DNA from: Corynebacterium aurimucosum ATCC 700975
Lineage (GTDB): Bacteria > Actinomycetota > Actinomycetes > Mycobacteriales > Mycobacteriaceae
Direction of reading: 5' to 3'
Length of the DNA stretch: 64,000 nt
NCBI RefSeq assembly: GCF_007672725.1
Contig: NZ_VDTC01000002.1
Location: 372,001-436,000, forward strand
Shown: in pieces, positions 1 to 9,614 of the stretch
Position numbering within the stretch: position 1 is the stretch's first letter
How the letters are laid out: each line of letters starts with the position of its first letter
Notes under the pieces: generated by a model
What the model saw: the letters and a program-made list of their open reading frames with translations, nothing else
Database searches by the model: none
Told to the model about the DNA's origin: nothing
Program-made: the position numbers and the translations under genes

Positions 1-477
1 TTTGCGGATGCCGGCGAATTCCTCGATGCGCTGGATGATGTATCCCGTGAACTGCAGCTCCCGCAATTCACCGTCCCCGTCCCGCGGAACTCAGCTGCTG
101 CACGAACAGCCGCTGTGCCCACGGATTTTTCAGGGGCAGGCAATACCCGGGTCTTCGAAGCCACCTCCACGATCCCGGCGCCTCAACCGCCCACGCGGGA
201 AACCCGTGTAGAGCCTCGAAACGATGCTTTTCTCCCGCCGGCCGCACCGGTAAATCCCCCGGCACCGTCCCCTGCGGTAGCAGAACCTTCTGCGCCGCTT
301 CCCCCGGCCGGTGCCGAGGAGGAGCCAGAAGAGCGCCCTTTGAGCAACCGCAGCGCCATCGCGCTTATAGGTTTCCTCATACTAGTCGGGCTTGCCACCT
401 TGGCCGTCGCCGTGGCAGCCTGGTGGTTTGGCTCCGGAGAATACGGCACGTGGCCGATTCTCTGGAGGCCATATTAG
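1..477 (+). CDS. pknL: Serine/threonine protein kinase PknL, C-terminal part (5' truncated)
   Basis: The frame is open from base 1 and ends at TAG 475-477, giving the last 158 residues. It begins FADAGEFLDALDDVSRELQL, resembling the end of the catalytic domain of actinobacterial PknL. A proline/alanine-rich juxtamembrane linker (about residues 45-115) follows, then one hydrophobic helix (about residues 120-143) and a short outside tail ending in WRPY. No PASTA repeats follow the helix, as expected for PknL. The kinase domain proper lies upstream of the window. The convergent neighbour is aroG, as in mycobacteria and corynebacteria. Identification rests on this synteny plus the tail architecture. 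Confidence 0.85.
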   Translation, partial: FADAGEFLDALDDVSRELQLPQFTVPVPRNSAAARTAAVPTDFSGAGNTRVFEATSTIPAPQPPTRETRVEPRNDAFLPPAAPVNPPAPSPAVAEPSAPLPPAGAEEEPEERPLSNRSAIALIGFLILVGLATLAVAVAAWWFGSGEYGTWPILWRPY

Positions 478-478
478 C

Positions 479-1887
<1,409 letters not shown>

Positions 1888-1944
1888 TTAACCATCTTGG
1901 GTCTATCGCGCGTTAGTTAATGGCATTTCGGCCACGGTATTAAT

Positions 1945-2457
1945 TCACGCTTTATTAACGCGGTTGCCCCTAGTCAACGGCAAGTGCTGTTCACAAACCC
2001 GAAATTTGGCCAGATTATGGCGGGCGTCGACCAACGCGTCATGGTTGCCGTTCGGGACTGGAGGCAGCTTGGGGCGGCCGGCGAATTCCCAATACTGCTT
2101 AAGCTCCCGGGTATAGCGCGGCAGGCCCTTGGGCAGACTCGCCATATCGCCCCAGAGTTGCGCAACAACCACGTGGTCATAAGCGCCCACCCAGGCCCAC
2201 AACTCGATGGGAGTGGAGTGCCGGCCGAGGAATTTCAGGAGATCTTCGCGGATGGTTTCGCGCGATTTCCAGACCGGATCTGCTGGACTCGGCAGCTTAT
2301 CCAAAACATTCTCACGCACCCATGCGTTTGCCTTGGCCGGATCGAAGTCTGTGGATACCGCGTAGTATTCGTTACCGTCTTCCCCGACAATTCCGATGGA
2401 GACCAATTCAATGGTCGATCCGTCCTCGATAAATTCGGTGTCGTAGAAGTAGCGCAC
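1945..2457 (-). CDS. 3'-5' exoribonuclease, Rv2179c type (RNase H fold)
   Basis: This 170-aa protein opens with RYFYDTEFIEDGSTIELVSI, the DEDD-like first motif (D6, E8) of the actinobacterial Rv2179c family, a structurally characterised 3'-5' exoribonuclease. Further acidic positions occur around AWVGAYDHVVV and in NHDALVDARHN, the expected third motif (DxxxD with H). It lies upstream of aroG on the same strand, as Rv2179c does next to aroG in M. tuberculosis. The start is GTG 2455-2457. TAGGAT ends 7 nt upstream and no Shine-Dalgarno is seen, implying a leaderless mRNA. The 60-bp divergent gap to mptC carries both promoters. Confidence 0.85.
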   Translation of the reverse strand: MRYFYDTEFIEDGSTIELVSIGIVGEDGNEYYAVSTDFDPAKANAWVRENVLDKLPSPADPVWKSRETIREDLLKFLGRHSTPIELWAWVGAYDHVVVAQLWGDMASLPKGLPRYTRELKQYWEFAGRPKLPPVPNGNHDALVDARHNLAKFRVCEQHLPLTRGNRVNKA

Positions 2458-2464
2458 GCCCCGT

Positions 2465-2470
2465 ATCCTA
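2465..2470 (-). promoter_or_regulatory. -10 hexamer of the exoribonuclease gene (leaderless)
   Basis: TAGGAT on the minus strand, followed by exactly 7 nt and then the GTG start at 2457. This places the transcription start at or next to the start codon. Confidence 0.6.
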
Positions 2471-2504
2471 GTCTCCCGCCCACATAGGCCTGCCCACTGG
2501 GGTC

Positions 2505-2510
2505 TATACT
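2505..2510 (+). promoter_or_regulatory. -10 hexamer of mptC (leaderless)
   Basis: TATACT, an excellent match to the corynebacterial TAnAnT -10, ends 7 nt before the GTG at 2518. There is no Shine-Dalgarno between them. It is divergent from the promoter at 2465-2470, so the two -35 regions must overlap. Confidence 0.7.
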
Positions 2511-2517
2511 CAACTGC

Positions 2518-3780
2518 GTGAAGAAAGCTCTCTCCTCCCCTCTTCTCCCCTTGTTCATAGCAGGGCTGGCCTCCCTAGCGTGGATTATCCAGCTTCCGGC
2601 ATTATTCAGCAGCGGCAGCATTGCACCTTATTACCACATTGACCTCGATGTCTATCGCGAGGGAGGACGCGCGCTTCTACGCGGAGAGAATCTTTACGCA
2701 CAGAGCTATGTGCTCGACAACGGTTTTTCGCTGCCTTTTACCTACCCGCCTTTTGCTGCAGCGCTTTTCGCCATGGTGTCATGGCTCCCGTTGTGGCCGC
2801 TGTCCGTTCTTCTTACCGCAGCATCGCTCGGGGCGCTGTGGGTTTGCCTGTATGCCGTGATTTCTCGGAGCTGTGCTACTGAGCGACCTGGTTGGTGGTC
2901 CTCGTGGGCATTGTGCGCCTGCATGCTGATGGAACCGGTTACTGAGACGCTCAGCTTCGGCCAAGTGAACCTTTTGTTGACCGCGGCGGTCGTTGTAGAT
3001 TGCTTACTGCTGAGCCCACGAAGCTCGTGGCGTGGTGTGCTTACGGGCATTGCAATAGCCATCAAGCTCACCCCAGCGGTGTTCCTCGCCGTGTTTTTCG
3101 TTCGCCGCGACTGGCGCGCTCTTGCCACTGCGGTGGGGTCCTTCGTCACATGTGGCGTGGTGGGGCACCTCGCCTCCCCGGCAAGCTCCGCGGTGTATTG
3201 GACCGATACCCTTCGTGATTCCTCGCGCATCGGCGGGCTGGCCTACTCCGGCAACCAATCACTCCGCGGCCTGCTAAGCCGCATTGTCCCCGAGCAAGCA
3301 TCAGCTCTTTGGATTCTCGGATGCATCGCCATCGTCGCGCTTCTGTGGTGGCTTATGGAGCATACATCATCGCAGGTCGAGCTCGTGCTGCTCGCTTCCT
3401 CGGCGGCGCTGCTGTGCTCCCCGGTCTCGTGGTCTCACCATTTCACGTGGCTCTGCTTAGCAGCGGTATATCTGACCGCCCGCCGACACTGGTTCCTAGC
3501 TGCCCTCACATGGCTGACGTTGCTGGCCCGCGGCCACTGGCTCGTCCCGCACAATGAGCAGCTGGAGCTGACGTGGTCGTGGTGGCAGCAGATTCCGGGC
3601 AACGACTATTTCTTGCTCGTCGTGTTTCTTGTCGCGGTGAGCTGCTGGCTCAGGCTTGAGCCTACAGACGACGGTTCCGTTTTTCGCCGACTCGCACCGA
3701 TCGGCGGCGGTTTAAGCGTCCAGCCCACGACGGGCACCTTGCCCAAAGCCCACAGTGCTAGCGACGCGACAGCGCAATAA
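2518..3780 (+). CDS. mptC: Polyprenyl-phosphate-mannose alpha-(1->2)-mannosyltransferase (GT-C/GT87, MptC-like)
   Basis: This 420-aa polytopic membrane protein resembles Rv2181/MptC, which adds alpha-1,2 mannose branches to lipomannan and lipoarabinomannan at the outer face of the membrane using decaprenyl-phosphomannose. It has roughly ten hydrophobic helices. The first outside loop holds IDLDVYREGGRALLRGENLY (about residues 41-60), the GT-C acidic motif region, followed by PFTYPPFAA, typical of GT87. It starts at a GTG placed by the -10 box at 2505-2510. It is divergent from the exoribonuclease gene and its last 175 nt overlap the opposite-strand acyltransferase gene. The C-terminal 50 residues after the last helix are polar and unconserved-looking. 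Confidence 0.85.
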   Translation: MKKALSSPLLPLFIAGLASLAWIIQLPALFSSGSIAPYYHIDLDVYREGGRALLRGENLYAQSYVLDNGFSLPFTYPPFAAALFAMVSWLPLWPLSVLLTAASLGALWVCLYAVISRSCATERPGWWSSWALCACMLMEPVTETLSFGQVNLLLTAAVVVDCLLLSPRSSWRGVLTGIAIAIKLTPAVFLAVFFVRRDWRALATAVGSFVTCGVVGHLASPASSAVYWTDTLRDSSRIGGLAYSGNQSLRGLLSRIVPEQASALWILGCIAIVALLWWLMEHTSSQVELVLLASSAALLCSPVSWSHHFTWLCLAAVYLTARRHWFLAALTWLTLLARGHWLVPHNEQLELTWSWWQQIPGNDYFLLVVFLVAVSCWLRLEPTDDGSVFRRLAPIGGGLSVQPTTGTLPKAHSASDATAQ

Positions 3781-4799
3781 AGAACGCACATGCTAAGCCA
3801 GAACCACGTGTTTTCCAGCGGCCACTGGCCCGCCAGGCTAACCTCCCGAGGATGGAGCGCCATGGGGTAGCCATAAAGAATGGTGAGGCCGATGGGATGC
3901 CCAAGATAGATAGGCAGCGTGTGAGCACCGATGAAACGCAGTCCGGTGGACAGGGCCGGAATATAGGACACCACAACCGCCACCGCGATTCCCACTGGGA
4001 CCTCGAAGAACTGCTCTACCATGCGAACAAGGATATGAACGTCATCCCTCACCAGCGCCTCCGCGCCCGGGAGCAACCACGTAACGTCAACTTCTCCGGA
4101 GAAGTTATCCCACGCGCGGCGAGTAAAAAAGCCGATGGCGTAGGCCACTGTCATCCCGGAATACGCCCAAAAACTGCGGTGATCCCATATGCCCTTAAAC
4201 GGTGCCTCGATGGCTGCAGCGAAGGCGGAAATGGCATCACGGAAATAGGCGGCGCCGACAAAGACCGGGAGAAACATGATGGCCTTCGCAATCGAGGTGT
4301 ATTGCGCCTGCCAAGCGATGAACAGAATCGGGCTAAAGCTCAGCGCCATCGCTGCCCACCCGGGGAGCTTGCGTACGCACCACAAGAAGATGTTGAACAG
4401 AATCAGCGAATGCAAAAACCATGCCATGGAATGGCCCACGAGCAGGCTGGCTGTCATTTGGCCAACATCGAAGATGGGATCTCCAAAGACCCAGTGGTAC
4501 TCCACGCGTTTGGTTTGTTGCTCAACGAGCATCCAGACCACATAGGGAACGAGGAAGTACCACAGGCGGCGTGTGAAAAGCTCCGCGAAGCTAAAGCGAA
4601 AAACCTTCTGGGCAAAAAAGCCGCTCACCAAGAAGAACAGAGGTAAGCGAAGCGGATCCAGCCAGACGTTAAAGGCCGCCAGCCACGTCTCCCCTGATTC
4701 AGGAACGGTGAGCGTGATGTGCAGAAGCACGACGCCCAGGATGGAGATGCCTTTCGCTACATCGGGCCACGCCAGGCGTTTGGTTAGAGAAGAAGACAC
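3606..4799 (-). CDS. Acyltransferase family 3 membrane protein (OafA/fucose 4-O-acetylase-like)
   Basis: This 397-aa protein has the N-terminal AWPDVAKGISILGVVLLHIT motif (helix 1, R/D-K-G-I and H) and LPLFFLVSGFFAQK that mark acyltransferase-3 proteins, followed by about ten membrane helices. Such proteins move acyl groups onto sugars or lipids across the membrane, and the substrate here is unknown. The GTG start lies 3 nt after the plsC stop, with GGAGG 11 nt upstream, so it is probably co-transcribed with plsC. The stop at 3606-3608 lies inside mptC, giving a 175-bp tail-to-tail overlap. The last 30 residues are Ser/Thr/Lys-rich. Confidence 0.8.
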   Translation of the reverse strand: MSSSLTKRLAWPDVAKGISILGVVLLHITLTVPESGETWLAAFNVWLDPLRLPLFFLVSGFFAQKVFRFSFAELFTRRLWYFLVPYVVWMLVEQQTKRVEYHWVFGDPIFDVGQMTASLLVGHSMAWFLHSLILFNIFLWCVRKLPGWAAMALSFSPILFIAWQAQYTSIAKAIMFLPVFVGAAYFRDAISAFAAAIEAPFKGIWDHRSFWAYSGMTVAYAIGFFTRRAWDNFSGEVDVTWLLPGAEALVRDDVHILVRMVEQFFEVPVGIAVAVVVSYIPALSTGLRFIGAHTLPIYLGHPIGLTILYGYPMALHPREVSLAGQWPLENTWFWLSMCVLYCAVASLALWALGKVPVVGWTLKPPPIGASRRKTEPSSVGSSLSQQLTATRNTTSKK

Positions 4800-4802
4800 T
4801 GA

Positions 4803-5549
4803 CTACCGTGCCTCCGAACCGGGCTCGGCCCCTTCCGGGTAGCCGTGTCCAGCTTGCAGAGAGGCCTTCACATCGGAGGCGTACACGTCGACATAGGGTT
4901 TACCCGCCAACTCAGCCAGCTGCTTCATCACGTAGTCCGTGAAGGCGCGCGCAGTAGCGTGGTCCTGAGGATCAAGGTTGCGTTCAGCGGCCCACGCCTG
5001 GGGGTCGATGGGCTCACCCACGCGCATGCCGACGCGAACCGGGCGCGGGATCCATGAACCGATCGGGTTTGCCTTCCGGGTATTAATCATGGCGATGGGA
5101 ATTACCTGCTCACCAGTGGTCAACGCGATGCGCGCCATGCCGGTGCGCCCCTTGTAAATGCGTCCATCGGGCGAACGAGTTCCCTCCGGGTAGATTCCAA
5201 AGAGATCCCCGCGGCCGATAATGCGTTGCGCGCTCGCTAGCATGGCGTCGCTCGCGTCTTTATTGACGCGGTCAATCGGTACCTGCCCCACGGAGCTAAA
5301 GAACCACTTTTGCAGGCCGCCAACGAAACCGGGGGTGGTGAAATACTCGCTCTTAGCCAGAAAAGTAATCTGCCGCGGGCACAACAGGGGGAAGTAGAAA
5401 GAATCCATGACGGCTTGGTGAGAGGATGCCAAGATAGCCGAACCGGATTCCGGGATGCGATCCATTCCTTCGGACCATGGGCGGTTCCATACTCGAAGGG
5501 CCGGGCCAAAAAAGATGTGCTTAAAGGCCCAGTACCACTTGTTTCGCAT
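4803..5549 (-). CDS. plsC: 1-acyl-sn-glycerol-3-phosphate acyltransferase (Rv2182c-like)
   Basis: This 248-aa PlsC-family enzyme makes phosphatidic acid from lysophosphatidic acid at the membrane. The catalytic HX4D motif is SSHQAVMDSF (about residue 44), motif III is FGIYPEGTRSPDG (about residue 119), and motif IV is VIPIAMI. The length is normal for the family. ATG start with AGGA 9 nt upstream. It is followed after 3 nt by the acyltransferase-3 gene, making a two-gene operon, and separated by 66 nt from upstream glk. The position between mptC and pimB' matches the mycobacterial order. Confidence 0.9.
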   Translation of the reverse strand: MRNKWYWAFKHIFFGPALRVWNRPWSEGMDRIPESGSAILASSHQAVMDSFYFPLLCPRQITFLAKSEYFTTPGFVGGLQKWFFSSVGQVPIDRVNKDASDAMLASAQRIIGRGDLFGIYPEGTRSPDGRIYKGRTGMARIALTTGEQVIPIAMINTRKANPIGSWIPRPVRVGMRVGEPIDPQAWAAERNLDPQDHATARAFTDYVMKQLAELAGKPYVDVYASDVKASLQAGHGYPEGAEPGSEAR

Positions 5550-5615
5550 CGCTTATAGTCCTATCTGTTTATGCCGAACAGGCCACGCTGTCCGTTGAAA
5601 GAAAAATGTGCGGTG

Positions 5616-6572
5616 TTAACCTCGGTGCTCCTGGCGGGCGAGATCAGCGACACCAATCATACCCGCCGCGGAACCCAGTTTCGCGGTTGCGACTCGGGCT
5701 AGAGGCCTGTGACCGGCCCCGACAATCTGGCTAGCCATAGCTTCCCGTGCCCGATCTAGGAACAGATCCGCGTCCTTGGATACCCCACCGCCGATGACGA
5801 TCAGCTCGGGATCAAGGACATCCGCCACCATGGATAGTCCCTGCCCCAACCACTGTCCGAAGTTATCCATGACAGCCAAACCTAGGGGATCTCCCCGGCG
5901 AGCGGCCGCGGTGATCTCCTCGCCGGAGGGATTCTCCGGGAGGGTTGTTTCAAAGTCACCGCGCAGATCCGCGCAGGTGTCCGGCAGAGCGGTTCCGGAC
6001 GCGTAGCGTTCGAGGCAGCCGCGCTTTCCGCACGAGCATTGGCGTCCGCCCGGTGAAACAACGAGGTGCCCAAACTCAGGGGCAGTGCCGAAAGCTCCGC
6101 GGTAGATCGTGCCGTCATTAAATAGCGTAGCTCCAATGCCGGTACCGACGGCAAAGAAAACCCATTCCTTCGCCCCGCGTCCTGCACCAAAGCGCCACTC
6201 CCCCCACGCGGCCGAGTTGGCGTCGTGCTCAAGCCGGACAGGAACGTCCAAGCGCTTGCTCAAGATTTCACGCACTGGGGCGTCCCGCCACGGCAAATGC
6301 GGAGCAAAACGCACAATTTCGCATTCGGGATCCAAGAACCCTGCGAGGGCAAGCCCAACGGCATCAATGTCATGAGAAGCTGCGAGGCTGTCGACGCAAC
6401 GCACGATGTCATCTTCGAGCTCTCGCGCTTCCACGGCCGTAGGCACGCTCATCGAATCCACAATCTCTCCGGCGGGATCAATCACCGCGGCGCGCAGGTT
6501 TGTTCCACCAATATCGAACCCGATGGTGAGGCCACTGCGGCCGCCTTCAGCGGAGGGAGTGTGTTCAAGCAT
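5616..6572 (-). CDS. glk: ROK-family glucokinase
   Basis: This 318-aa protein phosphorylates glucose in the cytosol. It shows the ROK ATP-binding signature GFDIGGTNLRAAVID near the N-terminus, EFGHLVVSPGG with the glucose-binding E and H, the zinc motif CSCGKRGCLE, and VIGGGVSKDADLFLDRARE near the end. It has no helix-turn-helix domain, so it is an enzyme rather than a ROK repressor. ATG 6572 is chosen because the protein then starts 13 residues before the ATP motif. It overlaps the pimB' stop by 8 nt (coupling), but TATCCT 7 nt upstream also predicts a separate leaderless mRNA. Confidence 0.92.
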   Translation of the reverse strand: MLEHTPSAEGGRSGLTIGFDIGGTNLRAAVIDPAGEIVDSMSVPTAVEARELEDDIVRCVDSLAASHDIDAVGLALAGFLDPECEIVRFAPHLPWRDAPVREILSKRLDVPVRLEHDANSAAWGEWRFGAGRGAKEWVFFAVGTGIGATLFNDGTIYRGAFGTAPEFGHLVVSPGGRQCSCGKRGCLERYASGTALPDTCADLRGDFETTLPENPSGEEITAAARRGDPLGLAVMDNFGQWLGQGLSMVADVLDPELIVIGGGVSKDADLFLDRAREAMASQIVGAGHRPLARVATAKLGSAAGMIGVADLARQEHRG

Positions 6573-7728
6573 GACTAGTAGGATATACCCCGGCTTGCCC
6601 TCGATCACATTCGAGAATCTCGCGCAATCGTGCGCCCATGATTTCCCACGTCCAGCGCTCCTCCACGTGGCGGCGCCCGGCTGCCCCCATACGGTGGGCC
6701 CGGGGGGCATCGCCAAGCAACGTGCACAGCGCCTCCTCGAGCTCCGGTACCGAAGACCCGCGCACAACGAGCCCTGTTTCCGGAGTCACCGTTTCCGGCG
6801 CTCCGCCGGAATCTCCAGCAACCACTGGCAGCCCCGCCGCCTGCGCCTCAAGGTAAACAATGCCGAGTCCCTCGACGTCGAGTCCGCCGCCTCGTGTGCG
6901 TGCAGGCATGGCGAATACATCGGCTGCATGGAGGGCCAAACGCAATTCCGCCGTATCCCGCGCCTCCTGAATCACGGCGTCTGGGCAGTACAGATGCGCA
7001 AGTTCACGCAAGGTCGGCTCGTAGCGGCCGCGACCGATAATGAGTAATTGCGCATCCGGGATCCGCACACGCACCGCTGGCATAGCGCGCAAGAGTTGAT
7101 CCTGCCCTTTACGCGGGACCAGGCGGGAGATGCAGACAATTACTGGGCCGGAACCCAACCCGAAATGCGCGCGGGCCGCCTGCTTCTCATCTGCGGTTGG
7201 TGGAGTGAAATCCTCCAGGTTGACCGCCGAGGGCAAATGAACCCACCGCGCACCCGAGCCGAACGCGGGCTCCAACCTGTTGCGCGTGTAGTCCGAGATA
7301 TACGTGAGGACATCCGAAGACTTGCCGATCCTGCGCAAGGCTTGCCGTGCCCCAGGAAGCATGGACCACCCCACCTCATGCCCGTGCGTTGTGGCTACGA
7401 TGCGGCGCGCGCCCGCTGCACGCGCTGCCGGCGCCATGAGCGCGAGTGGGGCCGCAGCACCAAACCACACGGCCTCGATATCGTGTTCTCGGATGAGGCG
7501 CTGCATCTGGCGGGCCGTAGCAGGCGTTGGCAGCATGATGGAGCGCGGCCAGCGGACCACGGTATAGGGCAGCGTCGAGTCATACTCCGCAGCGGCGTCC
7601 CCGTCTTGAGTCGAGGCGAAAACCACGACATCCTGCGGGTTGAGGGTCGCCAGAAAATCTCGAAGATAGGACTGGATCCCGCCGATGGTGGGCGGGAAGT
7701 CATTGGTGACGAGGAGTGTGCGCGCCAT
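6565..7728 (-). CDS. pimB: GDP-mannose-dependent phosphatidylinositol monomannoside mannosyltransferase PimB'
   Basis: This 387-aa GT-B fold, GT4 glycosyltransferase is predicted to add the second mannose to phosphatidylinositol monomannoside on the inner leaflet, the base of PIMs and lipoglycans. The N-terminus LVTNDFPPTIGGIQSYLRDF contains the acceptor-site GGIQ. The donor domain has VSRLVPRKGQDQLLRAMP and, near residues 285-310, GLGIVYLEAQAAGLPVVAG with the GT4 E-x7-E motif starting just before it. ATG 4 nt after the ripC stop, with AGGA very close upstream. Probably an operon ripC-pimB'-glk, matching the C. glutamicum order as I recall it. Confidence 0.92.
   Translation of the reverse strand: MARTLLVTNDFPPTIGGIQSYLRDFLATLNPQDVVVFASTQDGDAAAEYDSTLPYTVVRWPRSIMLPTPATARQMQRLIREHDIEAVWFGAAAPLALMAPAARAAGARRIVATTHGHEVGWSMLPGARQALRRIGKSSDVLTYISDYTRNRLEPAFGSGARWVHLPSAVNLEDFTPPTADEKQAARAHFGLGSGPVIVCISRLVPRKGQDQLLRAMPAVRVRIPDAQLLIIGRGRYEPTLRELAHLYCPDAVIQEARDTAELRLALHAADVFAMPARTRGGGLDVEGLGIVYLEAQAAGLPVVAGDSGGAPETVTPETGLVVRGSSVPELEEALCTLLGDAPRAHRMGAAGRRHVEERWTWEIMGARLREILECDRGQAGVYPTSHA
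6580..6585 (-). promoter_or_regulatory. -10 hexamer of glk inside the 3' end of pimB'
   Basis: TATCCT on the minus strand, 7 nt before the glk ATG at 6572, within the last codons of pimB'. It would give an internal leaderless glk transcript in addition to read-through. Confidence 0.45.
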
Positions 7729-7731
7729 GTC

Positions 7732-8808
7732 CTAATAGCGTACGGCACCTTCCACCGGCATGGAATTCAGCGGCACCACGGCCACGGGGACGCCATAGGT
7801 GGAGGCATGAACAATCTGGCCATCACCGATATACATTCCCACGTGGGTAACGCCGGGGTAATAGCCCACAATATCGCCGGGCTGGAGTTGGTCCAGCGGC
7901 ACCGGCGTACCACCGGCGAGCTGCGCCTGCGAGGTGCGCGGAATGCTCTTGCCCATCTGCTGATAGCTCCACACCATCAGGCCAGAACAGTCAAAAACAT
8001 CAGGACCCGTTGCGCCCCAGCCATACGGGGCGCCAATACGGCTGAGAGCGGCTTCCACAGCGGCAGACCCGGAGCCATCGGCCAGCGCAGCCAAGTCAAG
8101 GTCGGAGGATCCACCGAAGTGCTGGACCCATGCCTCACGCGCTTCTGGGCTTAAGCCATCAACGGTGGCCTCAAGTTCCTTCTGTTGTTCTTCCAGCTCG
8201 GCCTTTTCTTTCAGCACTGAGTCACGCTTTACCTGCAGCTCGTCACGCTTATGGCGTGCCTCCTCGGCGGCATCAACTGCCTCTTGATGCGCGTCGTCGG
8301 CCGCTGCGGAAGCCGCGACCATTGCGTCTTCCTCACGCTTCGCGGCCTTGGATAGGGCACCTAGATAGCCCATCCGTTCTACCGCACTGGCCACGTCATT
8401 TGCATTGAGGGCGGCGGAGACCGACGTTGCAGCGGCATTCCTGCGGTAGCGCTTCTGCGCTAGAGCATCGATGCGTTCCTGTTGTTCGGCCACGGCGGCT
8501 GAGGCGTCCTCGGAAGTGCGCTGCGCCTCCTCGGCCTTCAATTCCAGCTCGCCGATCTCTTTCTCCGACTCAGCGAGCTCATCCTCGAGCCCCTTGACTT
8601 CCTCACCCTTGGCAGACACGCGCTGGGCGACGTCCGCCATGCGCTCAATGAGGCCGGGCAGGTCTTCAGGATCCTCCGCTTGCGGAGCGCCTTCCTGCTG
8701 CTGCTCCGGAGAAACCTCCTGGGACACAGCCGACGGTGAAAGGACGGCAACTGGAACCGTGCTCAAGGCAAGTGCAGCGACCGCACACGCAAGGCCACGA
8801 CGCGACAT
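7732..8808 (-). CDS. Secreted NlpC/P60 peptidoglycan endopeptidase with coiled-coil domain (RipC-like)
   Basis: This 358-aa exported hydrolase is predicted to cut D-Glu-DAP bonds in stem peptides. It has a signal peptide (about residues 1-30), an acidic linker, a long Glu/Ala/Lys-rich coiled coil (about residues 55-210) and a C-terminal NlpC/P60 domain. The catalytic Cys is in DVFDCSGLMVWSYQQ, the His in GVTHVGMYIG, and the third residue in GQIVHAS. A coiled coil of this type normally autoinhibits the enzyme until it is recruited by an FtsX-like partner (family knowledge). ATG with a G-rich stretch upstream; TATAAT lies about 40 nt upstream. It heads the pimB'-glk operon. Confidence 0.88.
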   Translation of the reverse strand: MSRRGLACAVAALALSTVPVAVLSPSAVSQEVSPEQQQEGAPQAEDPEDLPGLIERMADVAQRVSAKGEEVKGLEDELAESEKEIGELELKAEEAQRTSEDASAAVAEQQERIDALAQKRYRRNAAATSVSAALNANDVASAVERMGYLGALSKAAKREEDAMVAASAAADDAHQEAVDAAEEARHKRDELQVKRDSVLKEKAELEEQQKELEATVDGLSPEAREAWVQHFGGSSDLDLAALADGSGSAAVEAALSRIGAPYGWGATGPDVFDCSGLMVWSYQQMGKSIPRTSQAQLAGGTPVPLDQLQPGDIVGYYPGVTHVGMYIGDGQIVHASTYGVPVAVVPLNSMPVEGAVRY

Positions 8809-8848
8809 GGATACCCCCGAAACTTAGAGAAGGTTAATAGATAACTGA

Positions 8849-8854
8849 ATTATA
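8849..8854 (-). promoter_or_regulatory. Promoter -10 of the ripC-like gene
   Basis: TATAAT on the minus strand within GGGTATAATTC predicts a start about 8842 and a leader of roughly 34 nt before ATG 8808. No good -35 is visible. Confidence 0.55.
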
Positions 8855-8895
8855 CCCTCAGTCGAGCAAAAACATAACGGCTACAAGAATAACCG

Positions 8896-8946
8896 AACCC
8901 CTTCCCCACCCTCACCATCAACATGGCAAGAGCGGCGGAAGGGGTT
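8896..8946 (-). terminator. Terminator-like inverted repeat after nlpC
   Basis: AACCCCTTCC (8896-8905) pairs perfectly with GGAAGGGGTT (8937-8946) across a 31-nt loop, just past the nlpC stop. A T-rich stretch follows on the minus strand. Confidence 0.6.
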
Positions 8947-8966
8947 AGGACGATTACCGAGTGCGC

Positions 8967-9596
8967 TTAGAAGCGAACTGCGGAGTGAATCGGCATGTAG
9001 TTCAGGGAACGCTCACCCACCGGGGTACCGGAGTTCAGAGCGTCAATGATGGTGCCATGGCCGGTGTAGATGCCAACGTGAGATGCACCGGAGTAGTACA
9101 CGATGATGTCACCCGGCTGCAGGGCGTCGAGAGACACCGGGGTGCCAGCGGAAGCCTGCGCCTGAGACGTACGCGGGATGGACACGCCAGCCTGCTGGTA
9201 AGCCCAGGAGGTCAGGCCAGAGCAATCGAAGGCGCTCGGGCCGTTAGCGCCGTAGACGTACGGGGAACCGATGGCGGAACGAGCGGCTTCAAGAACCTTC
9301 TCGCCCACGGACTGGGTCGGCGCCGGGGCCGGTGTCGCCGGGGACTCAACAGCAGCGGCGTAGCCGCCACCCTGGTTTGCCTTGAAGGCAGGGATGTAGC
9401 GATCAACGTTGGGCAGCTGCTGAATGTTAGGAACATTCTCCAGGCCGGCGACCTCAAAGCGGATGTCGGTGTCCGGAACAACGACCTCGGCAGCGTTGGC
9501 GGCAGCCGGTACGGTAACAGCTGCGGTTGCTGCGATAGCAGCGGTAGATGCGATGCGACGGGTGTTCACGTTGCCCTGACGACGGTGCTTAGCCAC
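8967..9596 (-). CDS. nlpC: Secreted NlpC/P60 peptidoglycan endopeptidase
   Basis: This 209-aa exported cysteine peptidase starts (GTG) AKHRRQGNVNTRRIA, a Tat/Sec-like signal region ending near ANAAEV (about residue 36). A short linker follows, then an NlpC/P60 domain with SAFDCSGLTSWAYQQAGV (Cys), SHVGIYTGHG (His) and a final His/Asn region. It lacks the coiled coil of its neighbour, and the two catalytic domains are clearly paralogous (IPRTSQAQ...GGTPV versus IPRTSQAQASAGTPV). GTG 9596 is chosen because GGAG sits 9 nt upstream and the preceding codons lie in the ribosome-binding region. The long structured leader is described separately. Confidence 0.9.
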   Translation of the reverse strand: MAKHRRQGNVNTRRIASTAAIAATAAVTVPAAANAAEVVVPDTDIRFEVAGLENVPNIQQLPNVDRYIPAFKANQGGGYAAAVESPATPAPAPTQSVGEKVLEAARSAIGSPYVYGANGPSAFDCSGLTSWAYQQAGVSIPRTSQAQASAGTPVSLDALQPGDIIVYYSGASHVGIYTGHGTIIDALNSGTPVGERSLNYMPIHSAVRF

Positions 9597-9614
9597 GAAT
9601 TTAAACTCCAAATC

